From assembly GCF_014648095.1 (NCBI RefSeq), contig NZ_BMQL01000007.1, positions 62,001 through 126,000 of the forward strand: 64,000 bases of DNA, given 5' to 3'. Below the pieces are notes generated by a model. That model worked only from the letters and a program-made list of their open reading frames with translations, was not told where the DNA came from and made no database searches. The position numbers were made by a program, and so were the translations under genes. How positions within the stretch are numbered: the first letter of the stretch is position 1; the number at the start of each line of letters is the position of its first letter. This document shows, piece after piece, positions 9,395 through 19,709 of this stretch. Source of the DNA: Deinococcus ruber. Its GTDB lineage: Bacteria > Deinococcota > Deinococci > Deinococcales > Deinococcaceae.

Positions 9395-9903
9395 GGCTGA
9401 CCCGCCAGCGCCTGCTGGGCAAACAGCGCCGCAGTCACGGTCGAGGCGCTGCCGACCAGCGTGCCGTCTTTCAGGCGAGACAACACTTCACCGGGAGTCA
9501 GCCACAGCACTTCGATTTCTTCGTCGTCGTCCATCGGCAGCCGCGACTCGCGCATATTGTTGGCCCGGAACACGTACAGTTCCTCGTCGCAGAAGCCGGG
9601 GCTGCTGTAAAAACGCGTCAGCAGTTCCATGTCGGCGTCCAGACCCGTTTCCTCCTGAAGTTCGCGGCGGGCGGCCTGCTCGGGGGTTTCGCCCTCATCG
9701 ATCAGGCCCGCCGGAGCCTCGACGCTGTGCTGACCGATGGCCCGGCGCATCTGACGCACGCACAGCATCTGCCCGTGCTCGTTCAGCGCCAGGATGCACA
9801 CGGCGCTCTTATGGCGCACGATCTCCCATTTGTTGTCCTGAAGTTCCAGTCGAACGATGTGTCCGTCGTAGAGGACGGTGGTGTTTTCCGGCGTGCTGGT
9901 CAT
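9391..9903 (-). CDS. NUDIX hydrolase (ADP-ribose pyrophosphatase-like)
   Basis: The 170-residue protein has a complete NUDIX box (GLIDEGETPEQAARRELQEE then TG). The upstream strand pattern VRQMRRAIGQHSVEAPAG and the downstream SPGFCDEELYVF are typical of ADP-ribose pyrophosphatases of the NudF/YqkG group. These cleave ADP-ribose to AMP and ribose-5-phosphate. The in-frame region upstream, to about 10077, lacks family similarity and overlaps the divergent kinase gene, so I place the start at 9903. It overlaps ribF by four bases. Confidence 0.85.
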   Translation of the reverse strand: MTSTPENTTVLYDGHIVRLELQDNKWEIVRHKSAVCILALNEHGQMLCVRQMRRAIGQHSVEAPAGLIDEGETPEQAARRELQEETGLDADMELLTRFYSSPGFCDEELYVFRANNMRESRLPMDDDEEIEVLWLTPGEVLSRLKDGTLVGSASTVTAALFAQQALAGQP

Positions 9904-9940
9904 GAGGCGAGTGTAGAGCAAGCGGTGATAGCGTTGAAGC

Positions 9941-10525
9941 ATGAAGGGAGCTGTTCTGCTGCTGTCGGGTGTGCCGGGCACCGGAAAATCGTCGCTGGCA
10001 CAGGCGTGGCTGCGTACCTTCCCGCGTGGTCTGCATCTGCCGGTCGATACCCTGCGCGAACTGGTGGTGTCGGGCATTGCCCACCCGTCGCTCAGCGCCG
10101 ATCCCGAGGCCGCCCGTCAGTTTGCGCTGGCCCGCCGGGTCGCCTTTTCTGCCGCCGCGCTGTACGCCCATGCAGGCTTTGCCGTCGCCATCGATGATGT
10201 GATCTGGCCGCATGACCCGGACGCGCTGAGCGCCGAACTGCTGGGCGGCCTGAGCGTCTCACGCCTCTTTCTGACAGCCCAGCTGGAAACCGTGCTGGAA
10301 CGCAACCGAACCCGGACAGGCAAGCCGTTCGAGCCTGAAATGCTGGAACCGATCATCCGGGTGCTGCATGCTTCGATGAATCCGGCAGACTTCGCGGCGG
10401 CAGGCTGGCAGATTATCAGCAGCGAAGGGAAAGCGCTCGCTCATACGCTGGAAACTGTTCTAAAAAACGGCGCTCCTTCCCGTGTATGGGAAAGGAGCGC
10501 CGCTGGCCTTGAATCTGAAGTCTAG
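9941..10525 (+). CDS. P-loop small-molecule kinase (AAA_33 / zeta-like)
   Basis: The 194-residue protein has a Walker A loop near the N-terminus (SGVPGTGKSSLAQAW, Lys16). It also has a DD/DDVIW acidic motif near residue 86 and an arginine-rich lid (LERNRTRTGKPFEP). This fits AAA_33 kinases related to chloramphenicol phosphotransferase and zeta toxin. The substrate is unknown; there is no adjacent antitoxin, so a toxin role is unlikely. Its last 20 codons contain the ftsZ terminator hairpin on the other strand. The ribosome-binding site is poor. Confidence 0.65.
   Translation: MKGAVLLLSGVPGTGKSSLAQAWLRTFPRGLHLPVDTLRELVVSGIAHPSLSADPEAARQFALARRVAFSAAALYAHAGFAVAIDDVIWPHDPDALSAELLGGLSVSRLFLTAQLETVLERNRTRTGKPFEPEMLEPIIRVLHASMNPADFAAAGWQIISSEGKALAHTLETVLKNGAPSRVWERSAAGLESEV
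10461..10503 (-). terminator. Intrinsic terminator of ftsZ
   Basis: Read on the minus strand, a GC-rich hairpin (about 10469-10503, GGCGCTCCTTTCCC with its inverse, one-base bulge) is followed by TTTTTT. It lies wholly inside the 3' end of the convergent kinase gene. Confidence 0.8.
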
Positions 10526-10526
10526 T

Positions 10527-11588
10527 TCAGTCCCGGTCGCCCTTCCTCAGGAAGGTGGGAATTTCGTAGTCTTTGGGGTCGTAGCTGCTGCCGCCGCGCA
10601 CCTTGATGATGGTGTCGAGCTGCCCGCCGCGCCCGGTTCCGGCAATCGAAGCCGGGCCGTCGCCAAAGCCGGTGGCGATGACCGTCACGCGCACCTCGTC
10701 TCCGGCGTTCTCGTCGGTGGTGATGCCGAACAGGATGTCGGGGTCGTCGTAGCCGGTGGCTTCACGAATCTTTTCGACGATCTCGTTGGCCTCGAACATC
10801 GAGAGGTCGTGGCCGCCGGTCACATTGACCAGAATTCGCCGTGCGCCCTCGACGCCGCGTTCCAGCAGCGGGCTGTTGATTGCGCTCGATGCCGCCTCTT
10901 CCGCCAGCTTTTCGCCGCGCCCGGTGCCGATGCCCATGAGCACCGCGCCCGCACCCGACAGCAGGTTGCGAACGTCGGCAAAGTCCACGTTGATCATGCC
11001 CTCGACATTGATCACGTCGCTGATGCCCTTCACGCCGTAGTACAGCACCCGGTCGGCGATCAGGAACGCTTCGCGCAGCGGCGCTTTCTTCTCGATGGCG
11101 GTCAGCAGCTTCTGATTGTTCACCACGATCATGCCGTCGACCCGCTCCGACAGTTTCACGATGCCTTCGTCGGCCACCCGCTTGCGCTTTGGCCCCTCGA
11201 ACTCGAAGGGGCGCGTCACGATGCCCACCGTCAGAATGCCCATTTCACGGGCGATATCGGCCACGACCGGGGCGCTGCCGGTGCCGGTGCCGCCGCCCAT
11301 GCCCGCCGTAATGAACAGCATGTCGGTGTCGTCGAGATATTCCTTGATCCGTTCGCGGTCTTCCAGGGCAGCTTTCTCGCCCACCTCGGGGTCGGCTCCG
11401 GCTCCCAGACCCCGCGTCAGGCGGTCGCCGAGTTGAATCCGCACCTCCGCATGACTTTTCGACAGCACCTGCGCGTCGGTATTTCCGGCAATGAACTCCA
11501 CGCCTTCCAGTCCCGATTCAATCATGCGGTTCACGGCGTTGTTCCCCGCTCCGCCCAGACCGATGACTCTGATTTTGGCCGCTTGCAT
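10527..11588 (-). CDS. ftsZ: Cell division protein FtsZ
   Basis: The 353-residue tubulin homologue forms the cytokinetic ring. It has the nucleotide-binding GLGGAGNNAVNRM at residues 10-22 and the tubulin signature GGGTGTG at 98-104. A very short linker leads to the C-terminal peptide DYEIPTFLRKGD, which normally binds FtsA or another membrane tether. The ATG at 11588 lies five bases after GGAGAG; the adjacent TTG at 11591 is too close to it. ftsA and ftsQ are not adjacent. The nearest upstream genes are ybbR and cdaA. Confidence 0.98.
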   Translation of the reverse strand: MQAAKIRVIGLGGAGNNAVNRMIESGLEGVEFIAGNTDAQVLSKSHAEVRIQLGDRLTRGLGAGADPEVGEKAALEDRERIKEYLDDTDMLFITAGMGGGTGTGSAPVVADIAREMGILTVGIVTRPFEFEGPKRKRVADEGIVKLSERVDGMIVVNNQKLLTAIEKKAPLREAFLIADRVLYYGVKGISDVINVEGMINVDFADVRNLLSGAGAVLMGIGTGRGEKLAEEAASSAINSPLLERGVEGARRILVNVTGGHDLSMFEANEIVEKIREATGYDDPDILFGITTDENAGDEVRVTVIATGFGDGPASIAGTGRGGQLDTIIKVRGGSSYDPKDYEIPTFLRKGDRD

Positions 11589-11757
11589 CAATTCTCTCCT
11601 TCAGGGGAACTGCCCACTTCGAGGCGTTCCGGATGCTTGCAGGGGCGCTCACGCTGGGTGGACTCCATGCAGTCTTAAACTGTGGTGTAGTGTAGCGCAC
11701 CCACTCGCAGCAGGGCTTACGAATCCCCACGTAGAGCGCCTGAAGTTTATATCAGCT

Positions 11758-12699
11758 TCATGGACGTTCCAGAATACTCAGGCTGACACTCACGCTGTCG
11801 AGAATCTGCACGCCCGGCGGCAGCCGAAAAGTCGGCGTGATGCGGTAACTTCCCGCTTTGTAGGGCAGCAGGGCAGTCACGCTGTTCAGGTTCCGCAGCG
11901 CCTCTGCTGGCCCGATCAGCCGCACCGTCGGGGGCTGCACGCTGCTGGTAATTACGTTCAGCCGCGCCGGAGGAGCAGGCAGCAGCACCGGCACGCTGCG
12001 AATCGGAATGGCCTCGGTATCGGTGCGGCGCACAGTCACGCTGGCAGGGCGCAGCACCACGTTGGTCACTGCCGCGCCCTGCGGTGTCAGGGGCACCAGC
12101 CGGGCGGCTCCCTCGCTGCCAGCGCCCACATTCAGCGGCACCGTCACCACCCGGTCAACCGTGATGACCAGGCGGCTAGGGCCACTGACCACCACCGAAG
12201 CTGGCGAGACGCTGTAGCGCGGCAGGCTGTTTTCGGGCGGCGTCCCGACACTCAGCGTCACCGGCAGCGTGCGGCTCAGCTGGCTGTCCACGAAGCCCTG
12301 CACCCGCGCAGGCAATACCCGCAGCGCCGTGGTGCCGTCAGGAGCACGCACCTCGACGGGCAGGGTAAAGCTGCCTTCCTTGGCCCCGGTGGTGTCCACA
12401 CTGGCCTCGATCTTGTCGGCGGCCAGCCCCTGAAGCCGCGAACGCTGCCCGCTCAGGGTCACGCGCACCGTCGAGGGCAGATCGCTGACGGCCCGCCGTT
12501 CGGTGCCGGAACTGGTGTCGCGTACCTCCAGCCGCACGTCGAAGCCCTGTTCGATATTGACGCGGCGATCTGAAGTGGCGACCAGCCACACCAGGGCCGC
12601 CACCACCAGCGCACTCAGCTTTGGCAGCAGATTGTGAACGCTTCGCCGCCAGATATACGTGGGCGACAGCCAGCGCGCCCAGCCGGGGCGGGTGCTCAT
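11758..12699 (-). CDS. YbbR-domain protein (CdaR-like)
   Basis: The 313-residue protein has an N-terminal membrane anchor (LSALVVAALVWLVATS, about residues 28-43) followed by repeated beta-rich YbbR domains of about 75-80 residues, recognisable by recurring VRVTLSG, VRAPDG and VRLIGP segments. YbbR/CdaR proteins sit outside the membrane and modulate the diadenylate cyclase CdaA encoded next to them. It follows cdaA by 43 bases. In Firmicutes the third gene of the set is glmM; here the next gene is ftsZ. Confidence 0.85.
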   Translation of the reverse strand: MSTRPGWARWLSPTYIWRRSVHNLLPKLSALVVAALVWLVATSDRRVNIEQGFDVRLEVRDTSSGTERRAVSDLPSTVRVTLSGQRSRLQGLAADKIEASVDTTGAKEGSFTLPVEVRAPDGTTALRVLPARVQGFVDSQLSRTLPVTLSVGTPPENSLPRYSVSPASVVVSGPSRLVITVDRVVTVPLNVGAGSEGAARLVPLTPQGAAVTNVVLRPASVTVRRTDTEAIPIRSVPVLLPAPPARLNVITSSVQPPTVRLIGPAEALRNLNSVTALLPYKAGSYRITPTFRLPPGVQILDSVSVSLSILERP

Positions 12700-12742
12700 G
12701 GTGTGTTCCTGAAGGCTGGAAACGGTGCCTTCCCGGCGCTGT

Positions 12743-13486
12743 TCATAGATCGTCCTCGTAGATGAGTTCTCGCAGGCGGTCGCGCAGTTCGCCCACGGTC
12801 AGCTCTGGCCCCAGCCGACCGGCCAGTGCCAGCCGGATACTGCCGCGTTCCTCGCTGACCACCAGTACCACCGCGTCGGTCAGTTCCGACAGGCCCAGGG
12901 CGGCCCGGTGGCGGGTGCCGTACCGCCGGTAAGTGCCGTCGCTGGCCTGGAGCGGAAACAGACAGGCAGCCGCCACCACCCGGTCGCCCTGCACGATCAC
13001 GCCGCCGTCGTGCAGCGGGGCATTGCGGGCGAACAGCGCTTCCAGAAAGGGCGCACTCAGCACCGCGTCGAGCATCACACCGCTGCGGGCGTATTCGCCC
13101 AGGGGGGTGCGGCGCTCCAGCGCGATCAAAGCTCCGGTCTTGCGCTCGGCCATGCGTTCGGCAGCCCGGCTGAGCTCCTGAAGGGCGGCGCTGCCCCGGC
13201 CTGCCCCCCGGTTGCGCGGGCGACCCAGCCGCTCCAGTGCGGCCCGGAGCTCTGGCTGAAACACCACCACCAGCGCGAACAGCCCCACCGTTCCGGCCCG
13301 GCCCAGCAGATAATTCAGCGCCGATAGTTGCAGCAGCGAACTCGCCAGCCAGAAGGCCGCGAAGATCAAGACGCCGCGCAGCACGTTCACGGCGCGGGTG
13401 CCGCTGACCAGCAGATAGCCCTGATAGATGGCGGCAGCAACCAGCAACACATCCAGAATGTCGCGTGGGTTGATGCCGGAGAACAT
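12743..13486 (-). CDS. cdaA: Diadenylate cyclase CdaA (c-di-AMP synthase)
   Basis: The 247-residue protein condenses two ATP into cyclic di-AMP. Three hydrophobic segments lie at the N-terminus (ILDVLLVAAAIYQGYLLV, GVLIFAAFWLASSLL, TVGLFALVVVFQPELR). The DAC domain follows, with the two catalytic motifs in the forms LHDGGVIV and GTRHRAALG. An open frame continues upstream to 13702, but the ATG at 13486 has GGAG eight bases away and gives the usual CdaA layout. c-di-AMP typically controls potassium, osmotic balance and wall homeostasis. Paired with ybbR downstream. Confidence 0.93.
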   Translation of the reverse strand: MFSGINPRDILDVLLVAAAIYQGYLLVSGTRAVNVLRGVLIFAAFWLASSLLQLSALNYLLGRAGTVGLFALVVVFQPELRAALERLGRPRNRGAGRGSAALQELSRAAERMAERKTGALIALERRTPLGEYARSGVMLDAVLSAPFLEALFARNAPLHDGGVIVQGDRVVAAACLFPLQASDGTYRRYGTRHRAALGLSELTDAVVLVVSEERGSIRLALAGRLGPELTVGELRDRLRELIYEDDL

Positions 13487-13811
13487 CAACGCTGCTCCGA
13501 AGAGGGGCAGGGTCGCCGGAAGAACGGTTGGCTGTGTCCGAGCGACGTGTCGAGACGCGAACCCGCTCCACCGACATTCGGCGCATGATCGGGAAACGCC
13601 TGGAGCGGGAAGAGGTGCAGTGATCGCCTGGATGAACTGAACAGCCGTGCTCACGCTCCTTTCGGCAGGGTGCAGGACAGGAAAGAAACCGGTTCCTGGC
13701 ACACTATAGACCCACGTTTACCTGACGCGGTTCTGTTCAGCTCGGCACACTCTGTCATTCTGCCCCGACATCTGCGGTGACGCCGAAGAAAAATGTGCGT
13801 AAGGTAAGAGG
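13487..13811. other. Intergenic region upstream of cdaA and the 124-residue membrane protein
   Basis: This 325-base divergent region should hold promoters for cdaA and the gene at 13812. A TATAGT hexamer on the minus strand (13703-13708) is a possible -10 for cdaA, but I see no convincing -35. The open frame continuing cdaA upstream appears non-coding. Nothing else is visible. Confidence 0.4.
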
Positions 13812-14186
13812 ATGAATTCCGCATCTGAGATCCGGGCGGGCCTGCGAATCGTATCGGCTCTGCTGCTGACCATGCTCGGCCTCAATGTTCTGAGTTTCCT
13901 GCTCGATGCCACATTCGGTCATTTCAGCGTGTTTGGGCTGGGCAGGCTGGCACTGTTCGTCTGGCTGTGCTGGTCGGTGTATATCGGCAAAATCTGGGCA
14001 CGGGTGTTTCTGGGTGCCGTCCTGCTGATCTACGGGGTCGTCACACTGTTTGCCGCGTTCAGCTTCGGGGGTGGCCTGGGTGCAGTCCTCGGCGTTGTCG
14101 GCGGCAGCGAACTTCTGGGGGCCGTGTGCCTGTTCGTAATTCCGCAGGTCAATGCCTATTTCGAGTACGCGGCGCAGCAGAGCTGA
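13812..14186 (+). CDS. Small membrane protein, four predicted spans
   Basis: The 124-residue protein has about four hydrophobic segments: IVSALLLTMLGLNVLSFLL, LALFVWLCWSVYI, ARVFLGAVLLIYGVVTLFAA and a Gly-rich LGAVLGVVGGSELLGAVCLF. The C-terminus reads IPQVNAYFEYAAQ. I do not recognise the family; similar small four-span proteins are common hypothetical genes. It is divergent from cdaA. An imperfect TCCCGC/GCGGGA hairpin follows at about 14208-14235. Confidence 0.6.
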   Translation: MNSASEIRAGLRIVSALLLTMLGLNVLSFLLDATFGHFSVFGLGRLALFVWLCWSVYIGKIWARVFLGAVLLIYGVVTLFAAFSFGGGLGAVLGVVGGSELLGAVCLFVIPQVNAYFEYAAQQS

Positions 14187-14254
14187 AGGCAACCCCGGGA
14201 ATACAAAAATCCCGCGTTCAGTTGCCTGATGCGGGACCGGTTTCATCTCATTCT

Positions 14255-15343
<1,089 letters not shown>

Positions 15344-15437
15344 AGTCTCAGGCTAACACCGAATCAGGCAGCAAAACGTCCTGATTCGGTGAAAACTTTG
15401 CTCGACTGTCCAGCGCTCAACCCTGGGTTAAGACCCG

Positions 15438-16700
<1,263 letters not shown>

Positions 16701-16789
16701 GGGCCTAATCTACCCGCCCGCCCCTGCAGATATCGCTCCTGTCTCTTTGTGGAGTCTTGCTCGTTGCCCTCAGAGTGCTTGGGTAGCCG

Positions 16790-17179
16790 TTAAGCCTGGC
16801 GCTCTTCCGGAAAGTCCATCACCTTGGCGTCGGCCCACAGCCCTTCCAGGTCGTAGTATTCGCGGGCCTCACGGGTCATCAGGTGCACCACGATGCTTGC
16901 GCCGAAGGCCAGCAACAGCCAGCGCTCGCTGGGGCCTTCGACGGTGGGACGGTTCAGGCCCGCTTCCATCGCCTTCTGACGGATGTTCTCCTGCACGGCA
17001 TTGAGCTGGAGTCCGGCGGTGGCGGTGGCGATCACGAAGTAATCGAGGGTGGTCGAAACGTCGGTCAGGTCGAGTACCGTCACGTCTTCGGCGCGGCGCT
17101 CGCGAGCGGCATGCACGATGGCGGCCAGTTGCTGCTGGGTGGTGGGGTCGATGGTGTGCGGGGGTGTGGTCTGGGTCAT
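16790..17179 (-). CDS. rsfS: Ribosome silencing factor RsfS (Iojap)
   Basis: The 129-residue protein matches the Iojap/RsfS family: DVTVLDLTDVSTTLDYFVIA at the core, followed by SERWLLLAFGASIVVHLMT and YYDLEGLWADA. It binds ribosomal protein L14 and blocks subunit joining during starvation. The neighbours upstream on the same strand are an LCP gene, yqeK and obgE. This is the common ribosome-assembly and nucleotide neighbourhood, apart from a missing nadD. Confidence 0.93.
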   Translation of the reverse strand: MTQTTPPHTIDPTTQQQLAAIVHAARERRAEDVTVLDLTDVSTTLDYFVIATATAGLQLNAVQENIRQKAMEAGLNRPTVEGPSERWLLLAFGASIVVHLMTREAREYYDLEGLWADAKVMDFPEERQA

Positions 17180-17266
17180 AACTGCTCCGATATGTCTTGA
17201 AAGGTTGGCGGTGAAGGGAGGTGATCGAAACTCTGGTGCCGAAAGAAGGCGGCTGATCGGTCCAAC

Positions 17267-18703
17267 TTACTGCGGAAGGGCGGCGTACATACTGCTCGCG
17301 TCCTCGCCCAGCAGCACGCCCACCTCGCCGCTCTGGATGGGAAAACGGATGCCCTGAAGGCGCGACACGTTCAGCAGATCGGCCAGGCTTTCGGCGGCGC
17401 TCACCTCGGTCTGGGTAAAGACCTGGGTGTGTTCACGGCTGGCCGTGGTGGTCTCAAGGCTGACTTTAGCGTACCCGGCCTGTTCCAGCGCCCGGATGAA
17501 GCGCGGTCCCAGCGCCTTGCCACTGGCGTCCATCACGCGCACCGAAACCCCCGTATTGACGCTGCTGCCGCTGGTCACGTCGCCTTCACTGCCCCACAGC
17601 TTGCTCAGAGCCAGCGGATCGACTGCCAGATTGAACGTCCCCTTGATCTCGGTGGTGGGCATGGTGGCAAAATTCATCCGGAACTGCGACAGGAAAGGCG
17701 TCAGATTTTCGACCAGCCCGGCATCGGCGTTGGTATCCACGCCGTTTCCCAGGCCGCCCAGAATCACTGGCAGTGCGGCGGCCAGGCCAGCCGGCGTCTT
17801 CAGACGACTGATCAGCTGATTGAGCGCCTGTTTCTGGTGATCCATGCGCCCATAATCGTCGCCCAGTCCTTTTCTCATTCGCAGGTAGGCCACCGCCTGC
17901 GCTCCGTCCAGATGGTGCGGGCCGGGTGACAGGTGAACGTGCAGGTTGGCGGCGTTGTCGTCGAACTGAATGCCGCGCTTCTTGGGATCGCCGTAGCTGG
18001 GCACGTCAGGAACGGTCACGTCCAGCCCGCCCAGCGCCCCGATGACCCGCTCCACGTAGTCGGTCCGTACCACCACCGCGTAATCCACCCGCTCACCCGT
18101 GATCTGTTCGACAGCGCTGCTCAGGCCGTCCAGCCCGCCGCTCCAGTACTGGCTGTTGACCTTCTGCGAGGCCACGCCCTTACGCGGATCGAACGGCCCC
18201 ACGTTGGTGTCACGCGGAATCGACAGCACGTTCACACGGGTGCCGTCCACCTTCACCAGCATGATGCTGTCGGTGTTGGGCGGCTGCCAGACCTTGCGGG
18301 TGTCCTGATCTTTGCAGGGCGTGTAGGGCGCACAGTACACGATGTCGCGCCCGGCCAGCAGCAGTGTCAGGTGTGGAGGCTGACCCGGCAGACTCGCCAG
18401 CACCCGCCGCGCCGCGCCCCCCGACTGGCTCATGACGGCGTAGCCTGCCAGCGTCAGTGCTGCCAGTGTCAGACCCGCCAGTTGCCACGCCCGCCACGCT
18501 GCCGGAGTCTTCGGCTTCCGCTTTGGGGGTGGCCCCGGTCTGACGGCACCCACAGAGGCCGGGGAAGGCGGCTGAGCGGGCGAAGTCGGAGACGCCAGAT
18601 CTTCGTAATAGACCTGGTTGTAGGCCAGCGGGCGTTTGGCCTGACGGCGATAGCGCCACTTTCGGCCTGTTGCCGCCGGGCGACCTGAGTTTTGATCAGC
18701 CAT
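17267..18703 (-). CDS. LytR-CpsA-Psr (LCP) family wall-polymer transferase
   Basis: The 478-residue protein has a basic, proline-rich cytoplasmic N-terminus, one membrane span near residues 92-109 (LAGLTLAALTLAGYAVM), the LCP domain and a C-terminal LytR_C domain. The LCP domain has VNVLSIPRDTNV, VDYAVVVRTDYVERVIGALGG and the arginine-rich YLRMRKGLGDDYGRMDHQKQ. LCP enzymes attach polymers from lipid carriers to peptidoglycan outside the membrane. LCP genes commonly lie next to rsfS in other bacteria. About 200 bases separate it from yqeK. Confidence 0.9.
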   Translation of the reverse strand: MADQNSGRPAATGRKWRYRRQAKRPLAYNQVYYEDLASPTSPAQPPSPASVGAVRPGPPPKRKPKTPAAWRAWQLAGLTLAALTLAGYAVMSQSGGAARRVLASLPGQPPHLTLLLAGRDIVYCAPYTPCKDQDTRKVWQPPNTDSIMLVKVDGTRVNVLSIPRDTNVGPFDPRKGVASQKVNSQYWSGGLDGLSSAVEQITGERVDYAVVVRTDYVERVIGALGGLDVTVPDVPSYGDPKKRGIQFDDNAANLHVHLSPGPHHLDGAQAVAYLRMRKGLGDDYGRMDHQKQALNQLISRLKTPAGLAAALPVILGGLGNGVDTNADAGLVENLTPFLSQFRMNFATMPTTEIKGTFNLAVDPLALSKLWGSEGDVTSGSSVNTGVSVRVMDASGKALGPRFIRALEQAGYAKVSLETTTASREHTQVFTQTEVSAAESLADLLNVSRLQGIRFPIQSGEVGVLLGEDASSMYAALPQ

Positions 18704-18905
18704 AGAAGTTCGTCATCAGGGAACCGACCTAAGAGAATGAGAAGTGAAAAGAACGGGAAGTGGAAAAAACGGAATGAACCGCAAACAGACGCCAGAAAAA
18801 GAAACCCGCCCCTGTGCCAGCCGTACAGCTCAGAGCGCTACACACGCTCAGGGGAAAGCGTGGCCCGAAAGACAACCCGGCGATGAGCGGTCTGGGTCAG
18901 CACCT

Positions 18906-19589
18906 TCAGCGCAGTGAGTGAAACGTGGCGAGAGTGCGCGGATGAATTTCGATGCCGCGTCCCTGGAGATACGTCACCTTGGAGACGATGGCCCGCTTGA
19001 GTGCGGCGTGCAGGTCGCTGAGTGCCAGTTCGCGGATGTCGGCATTGACGCCGCGCCCCGGTTCTGAAACGTCGGCGATATACACGCAGGCAGAAATCGA
19101 GTTGCCTTCGCGGGGGCCGGTGGTATGGTCTTCGACCGCCTCCAGCACCGTTCGGTCAGGCAGTGTGCCCTGCGGAAATCCCCAGCGTTCCAGCAGCGTT
19201 CGGCCCGCTCGTCCATGCAGCGCCAACGGATGCCGCAGATCGATAGGGCATTCCGGCGGAGCCAGCCGCAACAGTTCGCTGTCGGGCAGATCGCGGGCTA
19301 CATCGTGCAGCACGCCTGCCAGGTACGCCAGCCCCGGATTCAGACCGTTGGAGTACGCGATGTCGCGGGCCAGATCGGCCACCCGCATCACATGCTCGAA
19401 GCGCCTGGGTTTGACCATTGCCTGAATTCGGTCGGTCCAGCTCTGAACGGCGCTACTGTGAAGTGCGCCGTTCTGAAACGATCCAGAGCTCAGATGATCG
19501 GGAAGCACAGGTCCGGAGGTGGCTTGCTCGGACACCGAAGACAAACGGGGCGTCGGCAGCGTCTGGATCATGTATCGGCATTCCAGCAC
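18906..19589 (-). CDS. yqeK: YqeK-type HD-domain symmetrical Ap4A hydrolase
   Basis: The 227-residue protein has an HD-domain metal site: HVMRVADLARDIA, then YLAGVLHDVARDLPD with the HD pair, then VEDHTTGPR. This arrangement and the context fit YqeK, which cleaves diadenosine tetraphosphate to two ADP and counters stress alarmones. The first 50 residues are low in similarity. A GTG at 19589 gives the frame; an ATG at 19571 is an equally good start. It follows obgE by about 120 bases. The usual neighbour nadD is absent. Confidence 0.8.
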   Translation of the reverse strand: MLECRYMIQTLPTPRLSSVSEQATSGPVLPDHLSSGSFQNGALHSSAVQSWTDRIQAMVKPRRFEHVMRVADLARDIAYSNGLNPGLAYLAGVLHDVARDLPDSELLRLAPPECPIDLRHPLALHGRAGRTLLERWGFPQGTLPDRTVLEAVEDHTTGPREGNSISACVYIADVSEPGRGVNADIRELALSDLHAALKRAIVSKVTYLQGRGIEIHPRTLATFHSLR

Positions 19590-19709
19590 AGCCGAAGCTT
19601 CGACTGTCGACAGACTATGAACCAGGAAACCAGCCCGCGCCGTGACATAGCCTGAATTCTACAACATAGCCCGCTCGACAACTGTGCAACTGTTTCAGGC
19701 ATACCCGCT

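Noticed and set aside
9941..10525. Zeta-type toxin
   Set aside because: The P-loop fits but no antitoxin-sized gene overlaps or lies next to it. A general small-molecule kinase is the safer call.
13487..13702. Extension of CdaA to an upstream start at 13702
   Set aside because: The extra 72 residues are Pro/Ser/Cys-rich and precede the first membrane span of a normal CdaA. The ATG at 13486 has a good ribosome-binding site.
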